Shown: positions 8,094 to 16,397 of the stretch, piece by piece
How the letters are laid out: each line of letters begins with the position of its first letter
How positions within the stretch are numbered: position 1 is the first letter of the stretch
Assembly: GCA_021298315.1 (NCBI GenBank)
Contig: JAJTFC010000041.1
Location: 1 to 54,608 of the forward strand
DNA length: 54,608 nt
Direction: 5' to 3'
From: Planctomycetaceae bacterium
GTDB taxonomy: Bacteria > Planctomycetota > Planctomycetia > Pirellulales > Pirellulaceae
The notes under the pieces: generated by a model
Told to the model about the DNA's origin: nothing
Seen by the model: only the letters and a program-made list of their open reading frames with translations
Databases searched by the model: none
Program-made: the position numbers and the translations under genes

Positions 8094-9466
8094 TAGAGTT
8101 GGGGGTCAAAAGACGAGAGTGCTTGAACGATTCGAGCGTCGTCGGCTGGCTCGACCGTCCTAAGAACGATGGCCAGATGATCGGAGAAAACTTGTGTCCA
8201 GATCGATGGGCGATGCTCGGCAAGCGATTCACTGAGTTTGGCGACCGACATCGAACTGGGGTAAATCTTAAGAACCGACGAAGGGAGTTTGAGGTTTTGC
8301 CATGGGCCAGTTCCTATTCGAAGGGTCTGCTGGGTGACTTCTGTTTTTGCGATAGCTTGGAGCCCTTGCAACTGGATAGCAATCCGTTGAGCGCGGTTTT
8401 CGAGGTTCTCGATGCTCGTCGAGAGTATCAGTCCGATAGGCGATTTCTCCCAACCGTCTTTTTGTAGGGACTCGCTCAGAGTGCAGTGCAAGAGAGCTTG
8501 AGTGATTCGATCGGCGTAGGAACCAAGTTGCTCGGCTTGTATTCGAACACGTTCGATAGCATCTTTCTTGCCGAGGATCACTGCTGCTTGGGGCCCGCCA
8601 AGTAGATAATCGGTGGGTGCAATGATCAGATCTGGGCCACCATCCCAAAGGCGGGTCATGCTCAATGTCTTGGAATCAGACCACTGCAGATCCACGAGGC
8701 TTGCATCGAGGGCCAGAGTGCAAACCGTTCCTTGGGAACTCTTGGCATGCTCTACTGCGGCAAAGGCATCGTTTTCCGCAGCGATCGGTGTGGCTTGAAA
8801 AATCAGCGAATGACTATGCAAGGCGGTAGCTTTGGCATAGTCATCGTGCAGGCAGTCGGTGTTGCTTCCGATTTCGATGGTGTGTGCACCGGTCGCATCG
8901 ATCAGTGGTCTGAATTGCACACCGCTTGGGCTTCCCGAAATCGGAATTCTCAAACAGGCGATTCTCGGAAGAATGACTTGAGGGTTTGCTTGAGGATGGT
9001 TGTGCAACCAGGCTTTCACGACCAATTGGATGGCTGTCGGGATGTTCGTGATCACCAGTGCATCGGCCGCTCCGCTTGCAGAGATCAATGCCTTATGGAG
9101 CTCTTGAGCTACTTGCGTATCTTGGGAGTATCCGGCATGGAGGTAAGCTGCTAGAGCGCAAGCATTAGGGCTTAAGGGTTGAGCGGTCCAACGGGGGTTG
9201 AACAATTCACCTGTGGCGTTGATTCCATTCTCCAGCGGGCGCTGGGTTGCTGGGGCTTCGTCGGAGAAGTAGGGGTTGGCAGCTTTTTCGAGCCATTTAC
9301 CAGCTTGTCGAAGAATCTCCTGAACGCTGGCTGTCGATGGGACTTCGTTGATGCCAAGTTTTTGCGCCGCTTCTTTGATGGCCTGATTGAGCGTGGGATT
9401 GCCGAGCCATTGAGAAACTTGTTTGAATGCTTCGGAGGGACCGAAACCGAAGGGTGGGATTTGCAT
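8093..9466 (-). CDS. SelA-like fold protein lacking the PLP lysine
   Basis: The 457-residue protein has the architecture of L-seryl-tRNA(Sec) selenium transferase and related PLP enzymes: a helical N-terminus, the INATGELFN motif (about residues 82-90; SelA has INATGVVLH) and a DYLLGGPQA segment (about 286-294). In SelA that segment is DKLLGGPQA, with Lys forming the PLP Schiff base. Here codon 287 is TAT, giving Tyr, so classical PLP catalysis is unlikely. No selB, selC or selD is in the window. Coupling to the UxaA-like gene (TAATG) suggests a role in the same sugar-acid pathway, perhaps derived from the ammonia-lyase/aldolase-like SelA relatives. Family membership is fairly sure; function is unknown. 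Confidence 0.7.
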   Translation of the reverse strand: MQIPPFGFGPSEAFKQVSQWLGNPTLNQAIKEAAQKLGINEVPSTASVQEILRQAGKWLEKAANPYFSDEAPATQRPLENGINATGELFNPRWTAQPLSPNACALAAYLHAGYSQDTQVAQELHKALISASGAADALVITNIPTAIQLVVKAWLHNHPQANPQVILPRIACLRIPISGSPSGVQFRPLIDATGAHTIEIGSNTDCLHDDYAKATALHSHSLIFQATPIAAENDAFAAVEHAKSSQGTVCTLALDASLVDLQWSDSKTLSMTRLWDGGPDLIIAPTDYLLGGPQAAVILGKKDAIERVRIQAEQLGSYADRITQALLHCTLSESLQKDGWEKSPIGLILSTSIENLENRAQRIAIQLQGLQAIAKTEVTQQTLRIGTGPWQNLKLPSSVLKIYPSSMSVAKLSESLAEHRPSIWTQVFSDHLAIVLRTVEPADDARIVQALSSFDPQL

Positions 9467-9496
9467 AGATCTGCGCGCTGGGGATTTGGATTTGAA

Positions 9497-11134
9497 CTAG
9501 CCTCGTCCGGTAAGCCGCCATCGACTGCGCAGCAGAACCGAAGTGAGCAAAAAGAGGATTAGCGTGGAAAAAACCGTCATGGCTAGGTAGAAAATCACCA
9601 TCAGAATATCGCCACCCTTGGCCTTTGCGATTTCGGTTCCGGATACGACGCTCGATAAGGGAACGTTGTCGGCGGCCATCAGTGGGCTCGTTATGCCGAT
9701 GTATTTGGCCACAGCGACCTCAGCTTCGTTTTGAGAACTGCTAGCGATTAGGTAGAAGACAGCAACTGGCAGCAGGTACAACACGATAAGCGTGATGTAG
9801 GAGAGCATCAAAGCGGTGCTTGTTTTACGTACGATTGTCGAGAAGAAAAGCGACAGGACCGAGTTGAAAACCGAAGCCACGAAGATGATTAAAAGATAAA
9901 CTAGCATCGAAGGTGCGTTTTTCAACACATCGGGGTTCGTGCAAGCCAGAAGCATGGGGAAGATCAAAAAAGATGTCAACACAGCCGAGACTCGATAACC
10001 GGATAGCAATTTGCCCCAGAGGATTTGACCGGTCGAAACGGTTGTTGTCAGAAGCAGGTCAAGCGTCTGTCTTTCCCGCTCGCTAGTGATCGTGCCAGCG
10101 GTAAAAACCGGTGCGCATAGGATATTAAAAACAAGGACATAACCGACATACATGTAAGCCAAGTCTGGTTTCCAAAAAAGCAGGATCACCATTAAGGGGA
10201 TAGCAAGGATCATGCTTAACTGAATCACCAATCGCAGCATCAATGTGCCTTGGCTAAAGAGTTCTGCGTGCATCTCTTTGTCGTAAACTGGGTTGGTATC
10301 ATCCTTCATCAACGTCCGTCGCCTTGGTGGGGCAAACAAGTTATCTGGGAATTGATCTCTTTGGATGACCAGTCCGACCGCCTTTTTTTGTTCGTTCTCG
10401 ACGTCAACAACTTCTTCACCTTGGCTCCCGATATCTGGAGGGTAGAGGAGTCGTTGGGCGGCGACGGACAAAAGCAGAAAGCTAAAAAAGACAGAGATGA
10501 ATGGAACGAACGTTGTGATACCGATGATTCGAATGTCGGCTCTTGATGCCAGTGCGACCCAAGCTATCACACCGAGTATCAACATCGGTAGGATGACGAC
10601 GTAACTAACGACAAGCGACGAGGAGGTTCTCTTGAAATAGGACGAGCAAAAGACGCTGATTGAGCCAAAGAGTAAGATTGCAAAGAGGAGTCCAACGTAT
10701 CCGGCTAGGAGTTCGTAGATCGATACGCCTCCGAGTGGCAAGCAGAGCATAACGATCGGCAAAGAGCCGAACATCAAAACCACCAGGTGAGTTAACGCCG
10801 CGATGAGTTTACCCAAGACGATGCGCCAAGGTTTGAGCGGGCTAGCCAAGAGCATCTCATAGGTTTTGCGTTCCTTCTCGCCGGTGATGGCACCTGCGGC
10901 AAAGCTTGGAGCCATCAACGAAGCGATTGCAAATTGACCGATGAAAAAGAAATCGACCAACTTTTGTGCTGCAGCCGATTCGCTCGTCAAATCGATGCGA
11001 ACTTCGCGCGGGTAGGCGATCACGATCACTGCCGCGAGAGCCAACTGGTAGACCAAGAGCAAGACAAACGCCCGAGGAGCCCTAAGGTTCGAAAGGAGCT
11101 CGCGTTGTAGGACTGGGTTATCGACCAGAAACAT
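9497..11134 (-). CDS. ABC-2 type transporter permease with internal duplication
   Basis: A 545-residue integral membrane protein with about twelve hydrophobic segments. It consists of two tandem ABC-2 permease units. The signature loop AGAITGEKERKTYEMLLAS (about residue 81 on) recurs as AGTITSERERQTLDLLLTT (about 346 on), each followed by a GKL segment and several membrane spans. A hydrophilic linker (about 235-275) with charged residues joins the halves. ABC-2 permeases move substrates out of the cell with a separate ATPase; none is encoded nearby, so the partner must lie elsewhere. It sits between a ferredoxin gene and the SelA-like gene on the same strand. Cargo is unknown. Confidence 0.85.
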   Translation of the reverse strand: MFLVDNPVLQRELLSNLRAPRAFVLLLVYQLALAAVIVIAYPREVRIDLTSESAAAQKLVDFFFIGQFAIASLMAPSFAAGAITGEKERKTYEMLLASPLKPWRIVLGKLIAALTHLVVLMFGSLPIVMLCLPLGGVSIYELLAGYVGLLFAILLFGSISVFCSSYFKRTSSSLVVSYVVILPMLILGVIAWVALASRADIRIIGITTFVPFISVFFSFLLLSVAAQRLLYPPDIGSQGEEVVDVENEQKKAVGLVIQRDQFPDNLFAPPRRRTLMKDDTNPVYDKEMHAELFSQGTLMLRLVIQLSMILAIPLMVILLFWKPDLAYMYVGYVLVFNILCAPVFTAGTITSERERQTLDLLLTTTVSTGQILWGKLLSGYRVSAVLTSFLIFPMLLACTNPDVLKNAPSMLVYLLIIFVASVFNSVLSLFFSTIVRKTSTALMLSYITLIVLYLLPVAVFYLIASSSQNEAEVAVAKYIGITSPLMAADNVPLSSVVSGTEIAKAKGGDILMVIFYLAMTVFSTLILFLLTSVLLRSRWRLTGRG

Positions 11135-11146
11135 GGCGAGTGCTAC

Positions 11147-11509
11147 TTAGGTTTTTGTTGTCCACTCAACGGGCGTTGGTGCGATTTCGGCTGTGCAAGC
11201 TGATCCGCAGTCTTTTCGACCACTTCCTTCGAGCCTGCTGATGATTCGTACGGTCATGTCCTCTTGGCACAATATCTGGCAGCTTAGTCGCACTCCAGTT
11301 ACCCCTCGGGCTTCGAGGATCTGTTTTTCGGCAACGGTCATTTTCGAAGGTTCGCCCGAAAGGATCTCGATACGGCAAGTTGTACAACGGGCATTGCCTC
11401 CGCAGGCATGGAGTTGGTCGCTAGCGACTTCTTCGCGGAGTGCATTGACAAGCCGTTTGCCTTCTGGAATTTGGAATTCACCGATTCCCTCGACGGTAAG
11501 CTTTGGCAT
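11147..11509 (-). CDS. 2Fe-2S ferredoxin (plant/adrenodoxin type)
   Basis: A 120-residue ferredoxin with a beta-grasp N-terminus (PKLTVEGIGEFQIPEGKRL) and the ligand pattern C36-x5-C42-x2-C45 (ACGGNARCTTC), with the fourth ligand probably C77 in LSCQILC. It should bind one [2Fe-2S] cluster and carry single electrons in the cytoplasm. A partner oxidoreductase is not adjacent. It lies 60 bases downstream of bioB on the same strand; since BioB needs both an electron source and iron-sulfur supply, a functional link is conceivable but unproven. The permease gene follows after 12 bases. Confidence 0.9.
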   Translation of the reverse strand: MPKLTVEGIGEFQIPEGKRLVNALREEVASDQLHACGGNARCTTCRIEILSGEPSKMTVAEKQILEARGVTGVRLSCQILCQEDMTVRIISRLEGSGRKDCGSACTAEIAPTPVEWTTKT

Positions 11510-11569
11510 GAGAAACCTCTCTTTGGTTATTCTAATTTTGGTTGTTCAAAATGGAGGATGGATTTTCGA

Positions 11570-12661
11570 TCAGCCGCAGCAGGAGCTTTGGGTGTTTTGC
11601 ATCGACGCTTGGCACGCACTTGGATGATCGCAATCCTTGACATCGCTGGGCAAGGTTGCTTGACCGGTGATTTCGAATCCAAGATCTTCGATCATTCGGT
11701 AGTCCTCCGTGGGAGCTTGGCCTTGGGTTGTAAGATAATCACCCACGAAGATGCTGTTAGCGATCATTAATCCCATGGGTTGCAAGGATCGCAGGTGTCG
11801 TTCTCTGCCTCCGGCAATTCTCAGTTCACTAGAAGGATTCACGAAGCGGAACATGGCCAGTGCCCTGAGGCAATCCCTGGGGGAGAGATATTCTTGTTGT
11901 TGCATGGGAGTCCCATCGATCGCATGTAGAAAATTGAGCGGGATCGACTCGACGGATAGTTCCTTGAGTGAGAATGCCATATCGACGATATCTTGTCGGC
12001 TTTCACCCATTCCGATGATCCCGCCGCTACAGAGTTGCAGACCGGCCTTGCGCACGTTTTTAAGGGTTTCGACGCGGTCTTCGAAAGTATGGGTGGTACA
12101 GATTTCTTTGTAGTACTCTTGGCTGGTGTTTAGATTGTGGTTGACTTTGTCGACGCCGGCAGCGGCCAGTCGTTGGGCTTGGGACTCGTTGAGAAGTCCC
12201 AAGCAGGCGCAGATATTCAATCCGTATTTCTGTTTGATTTCCGGAACAATCTTTTCGACCGCTTGCATCTCCCGTTCGTTGGGTGCTCTTCCGCTGATGA
12301 CTATGCAATAAGTTTTGCTTTGTCTTTCGGCAGCTAGCTTGGCACCTTCTAGAAGCTTGTCTCGGCTGAGGATGTTGTATTTTGGGATCGGTGCATCGGA
12401 GATTTTCGACTGGCTGCAGTAGTGGCAATCCTCGGGGCAAAGTCCACTTTTCGCATTCATCAAAAAGTAGAGTTGAACGGTCTTCCCGAAGTGTCTTTTG
12501 CGGATTTCAAAAGCTGCATCGACCAATCCCAAGAGCTCTTCGTCTGGGGATTCTAGAATCGCCAAAGCTTGCGCCTTGGTAACTGCCGAGCCTTCGAGAA
12601 CTTTCGAAGCCAATTCTCGCCAGCTTGTGGAGATGCTAACTGGGTAGGTCGATGAGGGCAT
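11570..12661 (-). CDS. bioB: Biotin synthase
   Basis: A radical-SAM enzyme that inserts sulfur into dethiobiotin to give biotin. The start chosen is ATG 12661, preceded by AAGGAAC; a longer frame exists upstream but lacks family sequence. The protein is 363 residues. The SAM-cluster motif CPEDCHYC has C75, C79 and C82. Family motifs follow: YCIVISGRAP, CACLGLL, VDKVNHNLNTS, GIIGMGES, PLNFLHAIDGTP and AGGRE, the last including the Arg ligand of the auxiliary cluster. No other biotin gene (bioA, bioD, bioF) is in the window. The gene is divergent from the sigma factor gene, with 239 bases between them. Confidence 0.96.
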   Translation of the reverse strand: MPSSTYPVSISTSWRELASKVLEGSAVTKAQALAILESPDEELLGLVDAAFEIRKRHFGKTVQLYFLMNAKSGLCPEDCHYCSQSKISDAPIPKYNILSRDKLLEGAKLAAERQSKTYCIVISGRAPNEREMQAVEKIVPEIKQKYGLNICACLGLLNESQAQRLAAAGVDKVNHNLNTSQEYYKEICTTHTFEDRVETLKNVRKAGLQLCSGGIIGMGESRQDIVDMAFSLKELSVESIPLNFLHAIDGTPMQQQEYLSPRDCLRALAMFRFVNPSSELRIAGGRERHLRSLQPMGLMIANSIFVGDYLTTQGQAPTEDYRMIEDLGFEITGQATLPSDVKDCDHPSACQASMQNTQSSCCG

Positions 12662-12900
12662 TTTGTTCCTTGTGATTTGAGAGATTCTATGGGGCTGTCG
12701 CCATACTCGGAATATTCGGCAAGCTCCGTAAGTATCCGCAATTGTAGCATTTTGCCGCCGCTTCACGTACACCGCAAATCCGTTACACGTGGGTTCCCTT
12801 GGGATTTCTTAGCAATTATTTGTCCCATCCGCCGATTCAACCCACATCGGCGGTGTTGCTTGGAAATTCAACGAGGCTTTCTCTACGTTTAGGATCACTC

Positions 12901-13824
12901 ATGGTTTACCCACGCCCGTTCCAAGACAGCTCGGAGGAGACAGTCGACGAAGAGGTCCAAGTGCTCAACAAACGTCGCACGAAGACCGAGGGAGATCACC
13001 TGCAGTCACCTCTAGAAACCTATCTGCGGGAGATCAATGAAACCCGTTTGTTGACGGCTGAGGAAGAGCAATCGCTCGCTAGACGCGTTGGCAAGGGGGA
13101 CGCTGAGGCTCGGGATCGGATGGTGCGAGCCAATTTAAGGTTGGTCGTCAATATCGCCCGCAGTTATGCCGGTAAAGGTTTAGGGCTACAAGATTTGATC
13201 GAGGAAGGAAACCTAGGGCTTTTGAGGGCCGTCGAGGGTTTCGATCCGGAAATGGGTACTCGTTTTAGTACCTACGCAAGCTATTGGATCAAGCAGTCGA
13301 TCAAGCGTGCTTTGATCAACTCCTCGAAAACCATACGAATCCCAGCTTATATGGTCGAGTTGCTGAGCAAATGGCGCAGGGCCACGAACCGCCTTTCCGA
13401 AGCGCTAGGCCGGGTGCCAACGCAAGAAGAGACCGCTCGGCTCTTGGGATTGCCGAAGAAAAAGCTACCGATCATCAAGAAGGCGATCCAAATCCATAAC
13501 GCCACACCTCAGGGGGATCAGTCGGAACAAGGGTGGTCCTTGGGCGAAATGGTGATGGACGAACGGCTAAAAAGCCCAGACGAAGAGCTTTTGGATCATG
13601 ACGTCCTGAAAACAGCCCTTGAGCTTATCGGTACGCTCGACCCACGCGAGGCAACGATTTTGCGGATGCGGTTCGGATTGGATAATACGACTCCGCATAC
13701 CCTCAAAGAGATAGGGCAAGAGCTTGGGCTGACCCGGGAACGGGTTCGTCAGATTGAGACCGAAGCTCTGCAGCGGCTCCATCAAGCCTTGAAGGATCCG
13801 AAGGAACGCTACGGCCTGGCGTAA
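12901..13824 (+). CDS. RNA polymerase sigma-70 factor, RpoD/SigA-like
   Basis: A 307-residue sigma factor. I prefer ATG 12901, with AGGA at about 12891, over an earlier in-frame start whose extension is unconserved. Region 1.2 is visible as PLETYLREINETRLLTAEE. Region 2 follows (NLRLVVNIARSY, then DLIEEGNLGLLRAVEGFDP, then FSTYASYWIKQSIKRALI), then regions 3 and 4, with the helix-turn-helix LKEIGQELGLTRERVRQIE. Region 1.1 and the long non-conserved insert of E. coli RpoD are missing, so it could be the principal sigma of a planctomycete or a group 2 paralogue. It should direct core polymerase to -10/-35 promoters. Confidence 0.92.
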   Translation: MVYPRPFQDSSEETVDEEVQVLNKRRTKTEGDHLQSPLETYLREINETRLLTAEEEQSLARRVGKGDAEARDRMVRANLRLVVNIARSYAGKGLGLQDLIEEGNLGLLRAVEGFDPEMGTRFSTYASYWIKQSIKRALINSSKTIRIPAYMVELLSKWRRATNRLSEALGRVPTQEETARLLGLPKKKLPIIKKAIQIHNATPQGDQSEQGWSLGEMVMDERLKSPDEELLDHDVLKTALELIGTLDPREATILRMRFGLDNTTPHTLKEIGQELGLTRERVRQIETEALQRLHQALKDPKERYGLA

Positions 13825-14078
13825 AGATTCGCTTGGGCTTGAGTCAATTTTGAAAATTTCGCTGGCAAAGCCTGGACTTTTCTCTCCCCTCCGGCATAAC
13901 ATTCCCGCGTGGATGTCTTCGGTATTCACCCTAGTTAAGGAGTCTTCGGGCCAGTGAAGGTCAGTTCATTGAATCGATCGTCGATCGAATCTCTCAGTTA
14001 TGCATAATCGCTAAAGATTCTGTAGAATGAGTTCGAGGATCACAAGTCCCTAGCAGTCATTCTTCTAGTCTTGAGCAG

Positions 14079-14393
14079 ATGATGAATAGCTCTTCCCTCA
14101 ACTGGTTTGGTGTCCCTGAGTTTTTGCAAGATCCGGTGGTGCAGATCATCGTTGGGCTGGTGTTGTTGTTGGCTGTGAGCTTGATCGCGTTGTACGGATT
14201 GTCGCGTCTGCGTAGTATTAATGCTCACAATCTGCAAATCGATGACATGGTCCGCAAGAATTTCGAGGAAATGAGAACCGAAGGTGACTTGAACGAACAG
14301 GAATTCCGAAAGATTGAGGCGTTGCTTGCGAAAAACACATCGAGCGATCAGCGTCCTGAATCGACGAACCGACATTCGTCTGATACTGAATGA
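14079..14393 (+). CDS. Small membrane protein with SHOCT-like tail
   Basis: A 104-residue protein with one strong membrane segment (about residues 20-43, VVQIIVGLVLLLAVSLIAL). A charged cytoplasmic-looking tail follows, in which EGDLNEQEFRKIEALLAK resembles the short SHOCT oligomerisation helix pair. I do not recognise a specific family. It starts with two ATG codons (14079, 14082). It stands alone, 254 bases after the sigma factor gene and 337 before clpX. Function unknown; the reading frame looks real because of its membrane segment and SHOCT-like pattern. Confidence 0.65.
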   Translation: MMNSSSLNWFGVPEFLQDPVVQIIVGLVLLLAVSLIALYGLSRLRSINAHNLQIDDMVRKNFEEMRTEGDLNEQEFRKIEALLAKNTSSDQRPESTNRHSSDTE

Positions 14394-14730
14394 ATCGATC
14401 GATCGAGCGATGGAATCGAATCCGAATTGAACTTCGGACCGAAAACAACGCTGAGCGTCGAGTTCATGTGGTAAGATGAGTTGTCTTCAGGAAGCTTCGT
14501 CATTTCCACCAAGCAACAAAGATCGGTCTGGGAGGCCGCAACTGCAAGCCCCAAAGCTTTCAGCAAACCAATACCCACAGCTCGAAAACCAAGGCACGGA
14601 TTGCCGGTTTGAGACTTGTCATGAAAGAACTTTCAAGACAACTTAAACCATCGAGCAACCAACCCGTGTCCCGGTCGCCTAATGCGATGCACCGTAAGCA
14701 TCCCAGGAAGCGATAGATTTGGAGTCGAGT
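14394..14730 (+). other. Non-coding interval upstream of clpX
   Basis: About 337 bases without a convincing gene. A short inverted repeat, TCCGAA/TTCGGA (14421-14426 and 14433-14438), could end the preceding small gene, but no T-run follows. An ATG at 14621 opens a 31-codon frame (to 14716, very basic, ending PRKR) just ahead of clpX. It has no clear ribosome binding site and may be chance or a leader peptide. The clpX promoter should lie here, but I cannot identify it with confidence. Confidence 0.4.
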
Positions 14731-16017
14731 ATGTCAACAGGTAAGGATGTAATGGCCAGCAGGAGAACCTCTGGCAGTGGTAACACGAAGAAGAATTGTT
14801 CTTTTTGCAGGAAGAGTTATCGAGACGTCGGACCCTTGGTCGAAGGACCAGGCGAAGTCTACATCTGCGGGGAGTGCATCGAGCTGTGTTCTTCGATGCT
14901 TGAACAAGAGCAACGCCGTCGAGGCCCGACCAAGAAGCTTTTCGGTGAGATTCCCACCCCACGGTCGATCGTTGAACACTTGGATCAGTATGTCATTGGC
15001 CAAACACAGACCAAGCGTACGTTAGCGGTTGCCGTCCACAATCATTACAAACGGCTCAGCGCCGATTGGGATGGCGCAAACGTCGAAATCGAAAAATCAA
15101 ACATCCTTCTTGTTGGACCCACCGGAAGTGGCAAGACGCTCATGGCCAGGACGCTGGCCAAGATGCTCAATGTTCCGTTTGCCATCGGAGATGCAACGAC
15201 TCTGACGGAGGCTGGATATGTTGGAGAGGATGTCGAAAACCTACTGTTGAAGCTTCTCCACGCAGCGGACTTCGATATCGATGCCGCACAGCGTGGCATC
15301 CTCTACATCGACGAGATCGATAAGATTGGCAAAACCAGCCAGAATGTTTCGATCACCCGAGATGTATCCGGAGAAGGTGTCCAGCAAGCTCTGCTCAAAA
15401 TGCTCGAAGGAACCGTCGCCAATGTACCACCCCAAGGCGGAAGAAAGCATCCCGAGCAGCAGTACATTCAAATGGATACGACCAACATCTTGTTTATCTG
15501 CGGCGGTACGTTTGTCGGGATCGACGAAATCATCTCGAAACGCCTTGGCAAAAAATCGCTCGGTTTTGGACCCGGGGCCACTGTCAAGGAAGAAAAGGAT
15601 GTCGCAACACTGCTTGGACAAGTCCATTCGGATGATATCCTCGAATTCGGTATGATCCCTGAGCTCATCGGACGGCTCCCTGTCGTAACCGCTTTGGCAC
15701 CTTTGGACGTCTCGGGGTTGATCAAGGTTTTAACCGAGCCCAAAAACGCCTTGGTCAAGCAATACCAAGCTTTGTTCGGGATGGAAAATTGTCAGTTGCA
15801 GTTCTCCGAGAATGCCCTGATAGCGATCGCCAAGAAAGCGCATACCAAGAGCGTTGGAGCTCGGGGGCTTCGGAGTATCGTCGAAGAAATCATGATGGAC
15901 ATCATGTTCGACCTGCCCGAGCAAGAAGCAGGTACCCTCTACACAGTCGACCTGGATGAGCAAACCGGTAAAATCACCCCTGCGAAATCTCTTCCGCAAC
16001 GGAAAGAAAGCGCCTGA
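14731..16017 (+). CDS. clpX: ATP-dependent Clp protease ATP-binding subunit ClpX
   Basis: ClpX is the AAA+ unfoldase that recognises tagged or damaged proteins and feeds them to ClpP. ATG 14731 has GGAG at 14721-14724; an in-frame TTG at 14719 is less likely. The protein is 428 residues, normal for the family. The N-terminal zinc-binding domain has C23, C26, C46 and C49. Walker A is GPTGSGKT (129-136), Walker B is ILYIDEID (190-197), and the family motifs [12 protein letters not shown] and [14 protein letters not shown] are present. The IGF-type ClpP-binding loop reads LGFGPGA here (about 273-279), a slight variant. clpP is not in the window. A strong hairpin follows the gene. Confidence 0.97.
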   Translation: MSTGKDVMASRRTSGSGNTKKNCSFCRKSYRDVGPLVEGPGEVYICGECIELCSSMLEQEQRRRGPTKKLFGEIPTPRSIVEHLDQYVIGQTQTKRTLAVAVHNHYKRLSADWDGANVEIEKSNILLVGPTGSGKTLMARTLAKMLNVPFAIGDATTLTEAGYVGEDVENLLLKLLHAADFDIDAAQRGILYIDEIDKIGKTSQNVSITRDVSGEGVQQALLKMLEGTVANVPPQGGRKHPEQQYIQMDTTNILFICGGTFVGIDEIISKRLGKKSLGFGPGATVKEEKDVATLLGQVHSDDILEFGMIPELIGRLPVVTALAPLDVSGLIKVLTEPKNALVKQYQALFGMENCQLQFSENALIAIAKKAHTKSVGARGLRSIVEEIMMDIMFDLPEQEAGTLYTVDLDEQTGKITPAKSLPQRKESA

Positions 16018-16066
16018 TTGCTTCGAGCAAATCGAACTAATCATCCAGATTCCAACCGAAATTTTG

Positions 16067-16097
16067 GTCCCGGCTGATGTCAGCTCACAGCCGGGAC
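16067..16097 (+). terminator. Probable terminator after clpX
   Basis: A perfect 10-base-pair GC-rich stem, GTCCCGGCTG (16067-16076) with CAGCCGGGAC (16088-16097), has an 11-base loop and is followed by a short TTT. The T-tract is weak, so termination may be partial. It separates clpX from the Pup-like/ligase pair. Confidence 0.6.
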
Positions 16098-16169
16098 TTT
16101 AGAATAGATGCTTGTCCCTGGGAGTAGTTCCGCTGGTCATGTCTTCTGCTGACTCGATGTGGTAAACCG

Positions 16170-16397
16170 ATGAGCATAAAAATGACAACCGGAAAATTGT
16201 TCGATCCTGACTCGATCGAAAATGATCCGATACCACCGAAGGCTACATGGTTAGATACCAACGGCACGGCTTCCAGTTTTCCGAACAACGCGATCGAGTG
16301 TCGCTTGCAAGCCTGGGTGAAGTCCGTTGAAAAAGATACTGAGGAGAAAGTCCAAGAGTATTTGGAGCAGAGCGACGCAGGCCAAAGCGGCGAATGA
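16170..16397 (+). CDS. Candidate Pup/UBact-like protein modifier
   Basis: A 75-residue, acidic, cysteine-poor protein. The N-terminal half is rich in Pro, Asn, Asp and Ser and looks disordered. The C-terminal half is a probable amphipathic helix (RLQAWVKSVEKDTEEKVQEY), ending in GQSGE. Prokaryotic ubiquitin-like Pup and the related UBact proteins are small, largely disordered and end in Gly-Glu or Gly-Gln; the terminal Glu side chain is joined to substrate lysines. This one already ends in Glu, so deamidation would not be needed. The strongest support is context: it overlaps or abuts a PafA/Dop-family ligase gene. ATG 16170 (or in-frame ATG 16182) lacks a strong ribosome binding site. Sequence similarity alone is weak, so the function is inferred. 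Confidence 0.6.
   Translation: MSIKMTTGKLFDPDSIENDPIPPKATWLDTNGTASSFPNNAIECRLQAWVKSVEKDTEEKVQEYLEQSDAGQSGE

Noticed and set aside
8093-9466. Annotation as a working selenocysteine synthase (selA)
   Set aside because: The PLP lysine is replaced by Tyr and no other Sec gene is seen in the window.
12799-12900. An N-terminal extension of the sigma factor
   Set aside because: Unconserved and without a ribosome site, whereas ATG 12901 has AGGA in place.
14621-14716. A 31-codon basic frame just upstream of clpX
   Set aside because: No clear ribosome site and too short to judge; kept only as a remark on the non-coding interval.
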